Shown here: one piece after another, positions 17,972-26,464 of the stretch
Numbering within the stretch: position 1 is the stretch's first letter
Layout: every line of letters starts with the position of its first letter
NCBI RefSeq assembly: GCF_001905465.1
Contig: NZ_LISX01000002.1
Location: forward strand, 247,425-311,424
From: Kitasatospora sp. CB01950
GTDB taxonomy: Bacteria > Actinomycetota > Actinomycetes > Streptomycetales > Streptomycetaceae
Direction of reading: 5' to 3'
DNA length: 64,000 bases
Notes under the pieces: generated by a model
The model's input: the letters and a program-made list of their open reading frames with translations, nothing else
Database searches by the model: none
What the model was told of the DNA's origin: nothing
Made by a program: the position numbers and the translations under genes

Positions 17972-19225
17972 TCAGGACGTGGCCGGGAGCGGGAGCGGGA
18001 GTTCGCCGCGCAGGGTGGTGCCGTCCTCGTCGCTGTGCAGGTGGAGGCTGCCGCCGAGGCGTTCGTAGCAGGCGCGGAGGGCGGGCAGGCCCGCGCCGGT
18101 GGCGGGGGTGTGGGCCGCGCGGTCCGTGGCGGGTGCGGAAAGCGGTTTCCCGTTGGGTGTGGAAAGCGGTTTCCCGTTGCTTTCGGGGCCCGGCCCGTCG
18201 TCGATGACGGCGAGGTCGAGGCGGTGCCGATCGTGGGTGAGGGTGACGGCGACAGAGTCGGCCCGGGCGTGTTTCTCGACGTTCAGCAGGCCCTCGGCGA
18301 CGGTGCGGCGCAGCAGGGCGGCGCGTTCGGCGTCCAGGCGCGGGGCGGTTCCGATGGGCACGAAGGTGGCGGGGGTGCCGGTGCGCTGTTCGAAGGTGCG
18401 GAGGGTTTCGGCGAGGTCGGCGACGAGGTGGTCGCCGGGGCCTGCGCCACCGGGGTGGGCGGGCCGGTCGCGGTGCAGGCGGGCAACGGCGGCGCGCAGG
18501 GTGGCGGCGGCGTCGCCGAGTTCGCGTTCGAGGCGGTGCAGGCGGGCGGCGAGTTCGGGGTGTTGGGCGGTGTCGGCGCGCAGGTCGCGGACGGAGCTGC
18601 CGAGGCCGAAGAGCATGGCGCCGACGCCGTCGTGGAGTTCGGCGGCGATCCGGCGGCGTTCGCCGGTGACGGCGGCGTCGGCGAGGGTGGCGGCTCCGTC
18701 GGCGACGTCCACGGCGAGGGTGGCGAGGTGGGCGAGTCGGGTGAGTCCGTCGATGGCGGTGTCGCCGATCTGTCCGCTGCCGCGGATGGCTCCGTAGAGG
18801 ACGCCGCGGGCGGGGCCGGTGCCGATGGGCAGGCCGACCATGCCGGTGACGGCTTCGCTGCCGACCTGCTGGTCGAAGTCGTGGGTGATGCGGCTCGAGC
18901 GGTAGTAGTCGCGGACGACGACAGCGCTGCCGAGGGCCACCACCCGGCCGCCGAGGCCGAGCCCGAGCGGTATCCGCAGGTCGTGCAGGGTGGTGTGGAG
19001 CGTCCCGGACCAGACGCGCAGCACCAGGTCCCGGCCCTCGACCAGCCCGCCGAGGCCGAGTTCGAAGCCGTGCTCGGCGCGGGCACGTTCCGCGACGGCC
19101 CGGAGGGTGCGCCGGCTGTCGAGCAGCGCGATGCGGCGGGTCCGTTCGTGCTCGATCCGGTCCAGTTCGGCGAGCGCGGCCAGCACCTCGGCCTCGTGTT
19201 CGCTTCTGCCACCGCCGCCGTTCAT
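17972..19225 (-). CDS. GAF-domain sensor histidine kinase (NarL-partner type)
   Basis: A 417-residue soluble kinase. A GAF-like domain fills residues about 30-190. The dimerisation/phosphoacceptor helix AAELHDGVGAMLFGLGSSV carries the histidine of the HisKA_3 family. The HATPase domain shows EGLLNVEKHA (N box), VIDDGPGP (G1) and GAGLPALR (G2). Between G1 and G2, in the ATP-lid region, is an in-frame duplicated insert NGKPLSTP / NGKPLSAP made by two copies of the GGAAAGCGGTTTCC palindrome. No membrane segment is present, so it senses an internal signal. It probably pairs with the convergent response regulator at 17256. Confidence 0.85.
   Translation of the reverse strand: MNGGGGRSEHEAEVLAALAELDRIEHERTRRIALLDSRRTLRAVAERARAEHGFELGLGGLVEGRDLVLRVWSGTLHTTLHDLRIPLGLGLGGRVVALGSAVVVRDYYRSSRITHDFDQQVGSEAVTGMVGLPIGTGPARGVLYGAIRGSGQIGDTAIDGLTRLAHLATLAVDVADGAATLADAAVTGERRRIAAELHDGVGAMLFGLGSSVRDLRADTAQHPELAARLHRLERELGDAAATLRAAVARLHRDRPAHPGGAGPGDHLVADLAETLRTFEQRTGTPATFVPIGTAPRLDAERAALLRRTVAEGLLNVEKHARADSVAVTLTHDRHRLDLAVIDDGPGPESNGKPLSTPNGKPLSAPATDRAAHTPATGAGLPALRACYERLGGSLHLHSDEDGTTLRGELPLPLPATS
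18137..18174. repeat. Two in-frame copies of the GGAAAGCGGTTTCC palindrome inside the kinase gene
   Basis: Copies at 18137-18150 and 18161-18174 are 24 bp apart, and each is followed by CGTTG. On the gene's strand each 24-bp unit encodes NGKPLS plus two residues, so the reading frame is preserved. The same extended form, palindrome plus CGTTG, ends the array at 15236. Confidence 0.8.
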
Positions 19226-20002
19226 GCGCGGCAGCGTACCGGTCCAGACACTCAGCTGACCGACGATCACACCGCCGCCGGGACAAGGCCTTGCAGTCCC
19301 GACCGTCCCTGAGCAGTCGGGTGTGCACGCGGCGCTGCGATGAGCCGCACGTCCGTTCGTCGAGCGCCCGGAACAGGCGGGCGGGCCGCCGGGGCGCGGC
19401 CGGTGGTGCCGGACCTCGCGAGCGCCGAAGAGGAGCAGTTCGCGGAGGTGAGGTGCCCAGGAAGGCCAAGCCGGCGGATCACGATGCCGTCCTGACTTTG
19501 GCAGATGCGGCCGAACTCCCAGGTGCCCGGCACTTCGTGGTGCTCTCCGCGAGAGACGCGGCCCCACCATGGACCCCCCTGACGGCCCGCTGGTAGAGAC
19601 CCTCCTCCGCGCCCGGGGCCGGGCCGACGGGAATCTGCCAGCGCGGGCCACCCCGGGCTCCACGGTGGTGCGGTCGACCCGGTTCCGCGACGGTCCGTGC
19701 ACCGGCCAGGTCCGCCCCCGACCGCACCGGGCCCGGCGAGATCGACCGCTTCGTTGCCGCGCCCGTCCTGGCGGCGCTCGCCGACACCCTCGCCACCGGC
19801 CCGCAGACGCTGGAACCGACCTCCGACACTGCCCCCGGCGCCGCTCCCGTCGCCGAGGCCGCCGCCCTCCGACTCCCCCACCGACGCCGAACACACGTTC
19901 GACCTCGACGGCACTCGGCGTGGCGGTTTGAGGCGTCTGCGACACGGGGCGATGCTGAAGGCATGGCCTGGGGGTTGCTGCACCGAAGGGGAATGTGCGG
20001 AC
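19226..20002. other. 777-bp region without a convincing gene
   Basis: Between the kinase start and the SpoIIE-type gene no frame gives a recognisable protein. One plus-strand stretch near 19740-19880 (EIDRFVAAPVLAALADTLAT) has protein-like composition but lacks a start and continues into non-coding sequence, so it may be a gene relic. The part next to 19225 should contain the kinase promoter, and the part before 20003 the SpoIIE-gene promoter. Confidence 0.45.
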
Positions 20003-22072
20003 ATGGCGACACGGGTACCGGGCCGTGCGGCGACTGCGACGGTGGACGGCGACGGCGCGATCACGGGATGGTCGGCGGCCGCCGAGCGCATGTCGGGGTT
20101 CCCGGCCGACCGGATGCTGGGGCGTTCGGCGTTCGACCTGCTGGCAGGCGACCCGCCGATCGCCTTGCTGCGTGCGGTGGTTGAGGGCGAGCCGTTCACC
20201 GGCATGGTCCGGCTGATCCGTTCGGAGCGCGGCCCGGTGGCGGTGGAGCTGGCGATCGTCCCGGTGCGGACGGCGGGCAGCGATCCGACCTGGGTGGTGT
20301 CCGCGCAGCCGTTGCAGCCGCTGGGGGCCGATCCGCCGCCGGCGATCGCCGAGGCCTCCGGCCGGAAGGCCCGCCCGGAGGATCGGGCCCGGCGCCGGTT
20401 GGCGATGCTCGGCGCGGCCGGCCTGCGGATCGGCTCCACTCTCGAAGTGCAGCGCACCGCCCAGGAGTTGGCGGACGTCGGTACGGAGGACTTCGCGGAT
20501 TTCGTCGGCGTGGACCTGCTGGATCCGGTGTTCGGCGGCGGTCCGCCGTCCAACGCGGGACTGGTGTTCTACCGGGTGGCGCAGCAGTCGGTGCTGCCGG
20601 GTTGCCCGGAGTCCGCGGTGGCGACGGGGGCGCGCGACGTGATTCTGCCGGAGTCGCCGATGGCGCAGGTGCTGTCCTCGGGTCGGCCGGTGCGGACGGA
20701 CATCCGCGATCCGCGGCTGCGCGGCTGGATCGAGCGGGAGCCGCGGCGGCAGAAGGCGGCGGCGGAGTTCGGCATCCATTCCTCGCTGCTGGTGCCGTTG
20801 ACGGCACGCGGGGTGACGCTGGGGGTGGCGATCTTCCTGCGGCACCGTTCGCCGGAGGCGTTCGACGACGACGATCTGGTGCTGGCCACGGAGCTGACGG
20901 CGCGGGCGGCGCTGTCGGTGGACAACGCCCGCCAGTACACCCAGCAGCGCGACACCGCGCTCGCTCTGCAGCGTTCGCTGCTGCCGGCCCGGACGCCCCG
21001 GCAGGCGGCGGTGGAGGTGGCGTTCCGCTACCTGCCGGTGAATGGCCGGGACGGGGTGGGCGGCGACTGGTTCGACGTGATCGCGCTGTCGGGTGCCCGG
21101 GTGGCGCTGGTGGTGGGCGACGTGGTGGGTCACGGGGTGCCCGCGTCGGCGGCGATGGGCCGGCTGCGGATGGCGGTGCGGACGCTGGCCGACATCGACA
21201 TGCCGCCGGACGAACTCCTCACCCATCTGGACGACTTGGTGCTGCGGGTGGATCTGGAGGAGCTGCCGGACGCCACGGCGACCTGGGCGGGCGGCAGCGT
21301 CGGGGCGACCTGCCTGTACGCGGTGTACGACCCGGTCGCGCGGACCTGCACGATGGCCCGGGCCGGTCACCCGGGCCCGGTGCTGGTCGGCCCGGACCGC
21401 TCGGTGACCTTCCCGGAGCTGCCGCCGGGCCCGCCCCTCGGTCTCGGCGGACTCCCGTTCGAGGCCAGGGAGTTGGCGGTCCCGGAGGGCGGTGTGCTGG
21501 CGCTGTACACGGACGGTCTGCTGCGGGCCTCGGAGTTGCGCGGCGACCCTGCGCTGGGCCTGGACCGGCTGCGTTCGGCGCTCGCCGACCCGGCGGATTC
21601 GCTGGAGGAGCTCTGCGACCGGGTGCTGTCCACGATGCTGGGCCCGGACGCGCCCAGCGACGACGTGGCGCTGCTGCTGGCCCGCACCCGGGCGCTGCAC
21701 GAACTGGACGTAGCCGATTGGGAGTTGCGCCGCGACCCGTCGGAGGTGGCGCGGGCCCGCAAGGTGACGGCGACGACGCTCGCCGCGTGGGGCGTCGAAG
21801 AGGCCGCGTTCGTCACCGAGTTGGTGGTCAGCGAGCTGGTCACCAACGCCGTCCGCTACGGCCTGCCGCCGATCGGACTGCGGTTGATCCGGGACGGCGA
21901 CACGCTCATCTGCGAGGTGTCGGACGGCAGCAGCACGGCCCCGCACCTGCGCCGGGCGCGTACCTTCGACGAGGGCGGCCGGGGCCTGCTGCTGGTGGCG
22001 CAGCTGTGCCGGAACTGGGGCACCCGGCACACGCCGCGCGGCAAGACCATCTGGGCGGAGCAACAACTGTGA
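20003..22072 (+). CDS. PAS-GAF-SpoIIE phosphatase with C-terminal HATPase (anti-sigma kinase) domain
   Basis: A 689-residue signalling protein. A PAS-like domain (about 1-100), a GAF domain (about 125-300), a PP2C/SpoIIE phosphatase (about 310-540; GGDWFDV, VGDVVGHG and SDDVALLLAR carry metal-binding aspartates) and an RsbW-like HATPase domain (about 550-689; ELVSELVTNAVRYG, then GRGLLLVAQLC) follow in order. Such fusions can both dephosphorylate anti-anti-sigma factors and bind or phosphorylate partners, so they sit in partner-switching stress or development pathways. ATG 20003 is preferred, with GAAGGGGAA upstream; an upstream in-frame ATG at 19952 is less likely. It converges on murQ with 19 bp between stops. 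Confidence 0.85.
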   Translation: MATRVPGRAATATVDGDGAITGWSAAAERMSGFPADRMLGRSAFDLLAGDPPIALLRAVVEGEPFTGMVRLIRSERGPVAVELAIVPVRTAGSDPTWVVSAQPLQPLGADPPPAIAEASGRKARPEDRARRRLAMLGAAGLRIGSTLEVQRTAQELADVGTEDFADFVGVDLLDPVFGGGPPSNAGLVFYRVAQQSVLPGCPESAVATGARDVILPESPMAQVLSSGRPVRTDIRDPRLRGWIEREPRRQKAAAEFGIHSSLLVPLTARGVTLGVAIFLRHRSPEAFDDDDLVLATELTARAALSVDNARQYTQQRDTALALQRSLLPARTPRQAAVEVAFRYLPVNGRDGVGGDWFDVIALSGARVALVVGDVVGHGVPASAAMGRLRMAVRTLADIDMPPDELLTHLDDLVLRVDLEELPDATATWAGGSVGATCLYAVYDPVARTCTMARAGHPGPVLVGPDRSVTFPELPPGPPLGLGGLPFEARELAVPEGGVLALYTDGLLRASELRGDPALGLDRLRSALADPADSLEELCDRVLSTMLGPDAPSDDVALLLARTRALHELDVADWELRRDPSEVARARKVTATTLAAWGVEEAAFVTELVVSELVTNAVRYGLPPIGLRLIRDGDTLICEVSDGSSTAPHLRRARTFDEGGRGLLLVAQLCRNWGTRHTPRGKTIWAEQQL

Positions 22073-22091
22073 GGCGGCAACGCCCTGTTGG

Positions 22092-23033
22092 TCAGTTCTT
22101 CAGAGCTTCCTGGACAGCGTCGCGCAGGCGGCCGCCACGCCGGGCGAGCAGCGCAGCGGCAGTGGCGGCGTCGATGTCGGCGAGGAGCAGCAGGACGGCG
22201 TCCTTGACCTTGCCATCGGTGGCGTCGAGTGCGGCGGCGACGGCGTGCGGTTCGGCGTCGGTGGCGAGGGCGACGATGCGGCGGCTGCGGTCGCGGAGTT
22301 TCTCGTTGGTCGCGCGGAGGTCGACCATCAGGTTCCCGTAGGTCTTGCCGAGCCGGATCATGGTGATCGTCGAGATCATGTTGAGCACCAGCTTCTGCGC
22401 CGTCCCGGCCTTCAACCTCGTGGAGCCGGCGAGGAGTTCGGGTCCGGTGACGATCTCGATGCCGTGGTCGGCGGCGGTCGCGAGCGGGGAGTCGCGGTTG
22501 CCGGACAGGCCGACGGTGAGTGCGCCGAGGGCGCGGGCGTGTTCGACGGCGGCGACGGCGTAGGGGGTGCGGCCGGAGGCGGAGATGCCGACCACGGTGT
22601 CGGCGGCGGTGAGTTGGAGGGCGTCGAGGTCGGCGACGGCGGCGGCGCGGTCGTCCTCGGCGTTCTCGACGGCGGCGGTGAAGGCCTCGGGTCCGCCGGC
22701 GATCAGCCCGACGATCAGGCCGGGCCCGGTGTTGAAGGTGGGCGGGCATTCGGCGGCGTCGAGGACGCCGAGTCGGCCGGCGGTTCCGGCGCCGGCGTGG
22801 ATCAACCGGCCGCCGCGGCCCATCCGTTCGGCGATCGCGTCGACGGCGGCGGTGATCGCGGGCAGTGTGGCGGCGACGGCGTCCGGGACGGTGCGGTCCT
22901 CGGCGTTCATCAGCCGGGCGATCTCCAGCGTGGGCAGCAGGTCGATGTCCGCGTGCTCGGGGCGCCGGGCCTCGGTGGCCAGGTCGGCGACGAGGGAGAC
23001 GGGCAGGTCACTGGGCTGCGGGGTGCCGTTCAC
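22092..23033 (-). CDS. murQ: N-acetylmuramic acid 6-phosphate etherase
   Basis: A 313-residue SIS-domain lyase. Family landmarks are ATEARRPEHADIDLLPTLEI, GRGGRLIHAGAGTAGRLGVLDAAECPPTF, the second SIS part DTVVGISASGRTPY, and LLAGSTRLKAGTAQKLVLNM, which is highly conserved in MurQ. It cleaves the lactyl ether of MurNAc-6-phosphate to GlcNAc-6-phosphate in cell-wall recycling, in the cytoplasm. The length is normal. It is divergent from the GT39-like gene at 23158. Confidence 0.93.
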   Translation of the reverse strand: MNGTPQPSDLPVSLVADLATEARRPEHADIDLLPTLEIARLMNAEDRTVPDAVAATLPAITAAVDAIAERMGRGGRLIHAGAGTAGRLGVLDAAECPPTFNTGPGLIVGLIAGGPEAFTAAVENAEDDRAAAVADLDALQLTAADTVVGISASGRTPYAVAAVEHARALGALTVGLSGNRDSPLATAADHGIEIVTGPELLAGSTRLKAGTAQKLVLNMISTITMIRLGKTYGNLMVDLRATNEKLRDRSRRIVALATDAEPHAVAAALDATDGKVKDAVLLLLADIDAATAAALLARRGGRLRDAVQEALKN

Positions 23034-23157
23034 AGTTCCCGAGCCTAGCCGGTCGCCGGTGCGCGTTCGGCTCCAACTGGGCCGTGCCGCCGAAGGTTTG
23101 CCGGTCCGATCCGGTCCGAACCCTGGCGCTTGCCGCCGGGTCTGTCACACTCCCCGC

Positions 23158-24678
23158 ATGGACGTTCGGGGGGATGGGTCCGCTGCCGTCGCCACGCCCG
23201 GCGGCGGACTGGCGCGGTTCGCGTTGGCGCCGGTGCTCGCCGTCGCGGCGGGCGTCACGGTGCTCCAGGCAGCGCTGCTCGGGCGGTACGGGTTCCACCG
23301 CGACGAGCTCTACTTCCTGGCCGCCGGACACCACTTGGCCTGGGGCTATGTCGATCAGCCGCCGCTGACACCGGCGTTGGCCCGGCTGTCGACGGCGGTG
23401 TTCGGCGAGAGCCCGGCGGGGCTGCGGGTGGTCGCGGTGCTGCTGTGCGCCGCGACGATCGTCCTGGTCGCCGTGGCCGCACGGGAGTTGGGGGCGCGCC
23501 GGGGCGGTCAGACGATGGCGGCGGCGGGTGCGGCGGTGTCGGCGATGGTGCTGGCGCTGGGGCACATGCTGTCCACGGCGAGCTTCGACCTGTTCGCGTG
23601 GACGGGCATCGGCGTGCTGGTGCTGCGGCTGCTGCGCACGGGCGAGCGCCGCTGGTGGGTGGCGATCGGCGCGGCGGTGGGCGTCGCGCTGCTGAACAAG
23701 GACCTGGTGCTGCTGTGGGCCGCCGCGCTGCTTCCGGCCGTCCGGTTCCGGGGCAACCCCCGTCTGCTGCAGGGGTGTTGGCTGCCGCTGGGCGCACTGC
23801 TGGCGGTGCTGGTGGCCGCGCCGAACCTGTACTGGCAGGCGCGGCACGGCTGGCCGCAGCTCACGGTGGCCTCGGGCATCAGCGGGCAGGACGGTCTGGC
23901 GAACCGGCTGACCTTCGTCCCGATGCAACTGCTGTACCTGTCGCCCTGGTTGGTGCCGATGTGGCTGAGCGGCCTGCGCCGTCTGCGGCGCGAGCCGGAG
24001 CTGAGCTGGGCGCGGCCGCTGGCGTACGGGTACCTCGGGCTGTGCGTGCTGGTGCTGCTGGTGGGCGGCAAGCCGTACTACGCGTTGCCGCCGCTGCTGC
24101 TGGTGCTGGCGGCGGGGTCCCAGCCGACGGTGGACCGGATGCGGCCGGTGCGGCGGAGCCGGGTGCGGATGGCGGCGGTGCTGGCGTTGGCGGCGGCGGT
24201 GAACGCGGTGATCACGCTGCCGGTGCTCCCGGCACGCCAACTCCCGGTGGTGGCCTGGGTGTACAAGGAGTCGGCGGAGCAGGTCGGCTGGCCGGAGCTG
24301 GCGGCGGCGGTGGGCGCCGGATGGGAGCTGGTCCCGCCGGAGCAGCGGGGCCGGGCCGTGGTGTTCGCCACCGACTACGGCGAGGCGGGCGCACTGGCCC
24401 GCTACGGCGGCAGGTACGGTCTGCCGACGCCGTATTCGGGCCACATGTCGTACGCCGACTGGGGTCCCCCGCCGGACTCCGCGACCGGCCCCGTGCTGCT
24501 GATCCACCCCGCGCCGCACCCGGAGGTGGAACGCGCCTTCACCGCCTGCCGCGAGGTCGCCCGGGTCGACAACGGCCACGGCCTGGCCAACGAGGAACAG
24601 CACGCCCCGGTGCTGCTGTGCGCGGGCCCGGTCGCGCCGTGGTCACAACTCTGGCCCCGGCTGCGGCACTTCTACTGA
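23158..24678 (+). CDS. GT39/PMT-like polytopic membrane glycosyltransferase
   Basis: A 506-residue protein with about ten hydrophobic segments. After the first, the loop FHRDELYFLAAGHHLAWGYVDQPP holds the acidic residues expected for the catalytic loop of GT-C fold mannosyl/arabinosyltransferases (ArnT/PMT_2 type). The last 150 residues form a soluble domain. Such enzymes use polyprenyl-phosphate sugars on the outer face of the membrane. The acceptor is unknown. No ribosome site is visible just before ATG 23158, and a leaderless mRNA is plausible. Confidence 0.75.
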   Translation: MDVRGDGSAAVATPGGGLARFALAPVLAVAAGVTVLQAALLGRYGFHRDELYFLAAGHHLAWGYVDQPPLTPALARLSTAVFGESPAGLRVVAVLLCAATIVLVAVAARELGARRGGQTMAAAGAAVSAMVLALGHMLSTASFDLFAWTGIGVLVLRLLRTGERRWWVAIGAAVGVALLNKDLVLLWAAALLPAVRFRGNPRLLQGCWLPLGALLAVLVAAPNLYWQARHGWPQLTVASGISGQDGLANRLTFVPMQLLYLSPWLVPMWLSGLRRLRREPELSWARPLAYGYLGLCVLVLLVGGKPYYALPPLLLVLAAGSQPTVDRMRPVRRSRVRMAAVLALAAAVNAVITLPVLPARQLPVVAWVYKESAEQVGWPELAAAVGAGWELVPPEQRGRAVVFATDYGEAGALARYGGRYGLPTPYSGHMSYADWGPPPDSATGPVLLIHPAPHPEVERAFTACREVARVDNGHGLANEEQHAPVLLCAGPVAPWSQLWPRLRHFY

Positions 24679-24693
24679 GCGGCAGGAAGCCCG

Positions 24694-25473
24694 GTGCCGG
24701 ACAGGCCCTGGTATTCCCCGGTGACCGGCATCGACGATCTGATCCCGTTCGACCGACCGCACGACGGAGCCGCTCTGCGGGCCGTCGACGCGGACGGGCT
24801 CGCCCGATACGCGACCGATCCGGCGCACAGCTGGTTCCGCCGTCGCGCCTGCGTCGAGGCTCTTGCCGGTCGGGTTCCCGAACAGCACGTCTCCGGCCTG
24901 CTCGCCGTGATCCGCGACGGCCGGGAGACCACCGAGCTCCGGAGCGCCCTGCTCGATCTGCTCGGCGACCGCGTCGAGTTGCCGCCCTGGTTGCGGCACC
25001 CGGACCGGACCGACGGCGAGCGGTACGGCCTGCGCGAGGCCTGTCTGAAGGCGCGCGGCGTCCAAGGCGACCGCACGGCGACGGCCCGGCTCGCGGTCCT
25101 GGCCGCCGAACCGTGGCAGCGTTTCCGCCTGCTCGGCGAGGCCGGTCTGGACGCGTTGGTCGGCCGCCACGGTCTGGACAGCCTCTTCATCAGCACGCTC
25201 GGCCCCTTCGCCGGCGGCCCCGCGGACGACTCGCCGGTCCGCGCGGTCCTGGAGCAGGCGGGCTTCCGCTGGATCGACGAGGCCACCAGGGGCGTCCTGG
25301 TCACCGGCCTGTGCGTCTACTGCTTCGGCGACCGCGAGCCGTTGAAGGTCGACACCCTGTTGTTCTACTGGCAGGACCAGGCCGGCGGTTCCGTCCGCAG
25401 GACGGAGTCGGTGACGCCGCCCGGGCATTCGCGTTGCCGTTCCCAGCCCGCGAGTTGGGCGCCGGCGCGGTAG
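24694..25473 (+). CDS. Helical-repeat (HEAT-like) protein, C-terminus uncertain
   Basis: A 259-residue frame from GTG 24694, 15 bp after the previous gene. Alternating helices (WFRRRACVEALAG, GLLAVIRDG, SALLDLLGDRVE, GLREACLKARG) suggest an armadillo/HEAT-like solenoid. The last 36 residues (after FYWQDQ) overlap 109 bp of the convergent DUF5996 gene and look non-native (Ser/Arg/Pro-rich). The 3' end may therefore be a recombination scar, with the true C-terminus replaced. No function is recognised. Confidence 0.5.
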   Translation: MPDRPWYSPVTGIDDLIPFDRPHDGAALRAVDADGLARYATDPAHSWFRRRACVEALAGRVPEQHVSGLLAVIRDGRETTELRSALLDLLGDRVELPPWLRHPDRTDGERYGLREACLKARGVQGDRTATARLAVLAAEPWQRFRLLGEAGLDALVGRHGLDSLFISTLGPFAGGPADDSPVRAVLEQAGFRWIDEATRGVLVTGLCVYCFGDREPLKVDTLLFYWQDQAGGSVRRTESVTPPGHSRCRSQPASWAPAR

Positions 25474-26318
25474 GCGGAGTTGAGGAAGTCGAGCACGGTG
25501 GCCCACGGGTCGGCGGCGGCGCGGACGTCGTCGTAGCGCAGCAGGGCGAGGTGGCTGCCGCGGCTGGAGGTCCAGGAGGCGGCGGACGGGTGGAGGGGGC
25601 GGGCGGCGAGGTCGGCGGGTTCGGGGGCGGTGTAGGAGTAGAAGGCGGGTTCGGGGACGTTGCTGTCGCCGAACCAGAAGCCGGAGCTGATGACTTCGCG
25701 GGAGTAGGCCTCGCGGGTGACGGGGTCGGCGGCGGGCTGTTCGATCTCGCGGTCGGAGAAGCGGGTGACGGCGATGTCGAAGGTGTGCCAGAAGTGGTGC
25801 ACGGGGCTGGTCTTGCCGGAGTATCCGGCGGCGTACTCCTCCAGCAGCAGGGCGACCTGGCTGAGGATGTGCCAGTAGGTGGTGACGGCGGCCGGGTCGT
25901 AGCTGCGGTGTTCCTGGTCGTCGGCGAACGGGCGGTGCGCGTCGGGCAGGTCGTACGGGTGGGGGTGTTCGGGGACGATGTCGATGTCGAGGTGGATGAG
26001 GGCCCGCAGGGTGTCGCGGTAGAAGTCGCCGACGGAGCGGCCGGTGAGCGGGAAGGAGTCCTCGCGGCCTTCGAGGGTGCGGATGTACAGGCGGTGGTCG
26101 GTGAAGTCGAAGTCGATGGTGAAGGCGTCGCCGCCGCGGGTGGGTCCGGTGGGGCGGGTGGTGATGCCGCGCCCGGTGAGGTGGTAGGGGACGTTCCACC
26201 AGTGGTTGCGGCGGGGGCTGCCGGCCAGCCGGATCTTGCCGATGACCTGGGCGAATCGGTGCAGGGTCTCCTTGGTGTCCCGCCAGGACTCCAGGGGCAG
26301 GGGCGGGAACAGCTCCAT
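25365..26318 (-). CDS. DUF5996 family protein
   Basis: A 317-residue protein with the family's features: PPLPLESWRDTKETLHRFAQ at the start, RNHWWNVPYHLTGRGITT, then FDFTDHRLYIRT and HHFWHTFDIAVTRF. The function of the family is unknown. A hairpin (26402-26428) separates it from the biosynthetic operon upstream, so it is probably not part of the cluster. Its 3' end overlaps the convergent HEAT-like gene. Confidence 0.75.
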   Translation of the reverse strand: MELFPPLPLESWRDTKETLHRFAQVIGKIRLAGSPRRNHWWNVPYHLTGRGITTRPTGPTRGGDAFTIDFDFTDHRLYIRTLEGREDSFPLTGRSVGDFYRDTLRALIHLDIDIVPEHPHPYDLPDAHRPFADDQEHRSYDPAAVTTYWHILSQVALLLEEYAAGYSGKTSPVHHFWHTFDIAVTRFSDREIEQPAADPVTREAYSREVISSGFWFGDSNVPEPAFYSYTAPEPADLAARPLHPSAASWTSSRGSHLALLRYDDVRAAADPWATVLDFLNSAYRAGAQLAGWERQRECPGGVTDSVLRTEPPAWSCQ

Positions 26319-26401
26319 GATGTGCTCCGGCTGAGGATGGGTCGGGACGGGGGTCGCGTCCCATCCTCGCGGGGTGTCGCGCACCGCCCGGCCGCGACGC
26401 G

Positions 26402-26428
26402 CCCGGGTGGCGGGGAGACCCACCCGGG
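26402..26428 (-). terminator. Hairpin at the end of the minus-strand biosynthetic operon
   Basis: A perfect 9-bp stem (CCCGGGTGG / CCACCCGGG) with a 9-nt loop sits 37 bp beyond the condensation-protein stop and 84 bp before the DUF5996 start. It marks the likely left edge of the cluster. Confidence 0.6.
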
Positions 26429-26464
26429 TGCCGCAGTCGGTCCGGCGCACCGGCGGTGCCGCGG

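Noticed and set aside
17972..22066. A single 1364-codon minus-strand open frame
   Set aside because: Only its last 417 codons encode a recognisable protein (the histidine kinase). The rest is the antisense of the SpoIIE-type gene on the plus strand, with Arg/Pro/His-rich composition typical of GC-rich shadow frames.
25365..26318. DUF5996 gene as part of the biosynthetic cluster
   Set aside because: A hairpin terminator separates it from the cluster operon, and the family has no known link to secondary metabolism. It is treated as a flanking gene.
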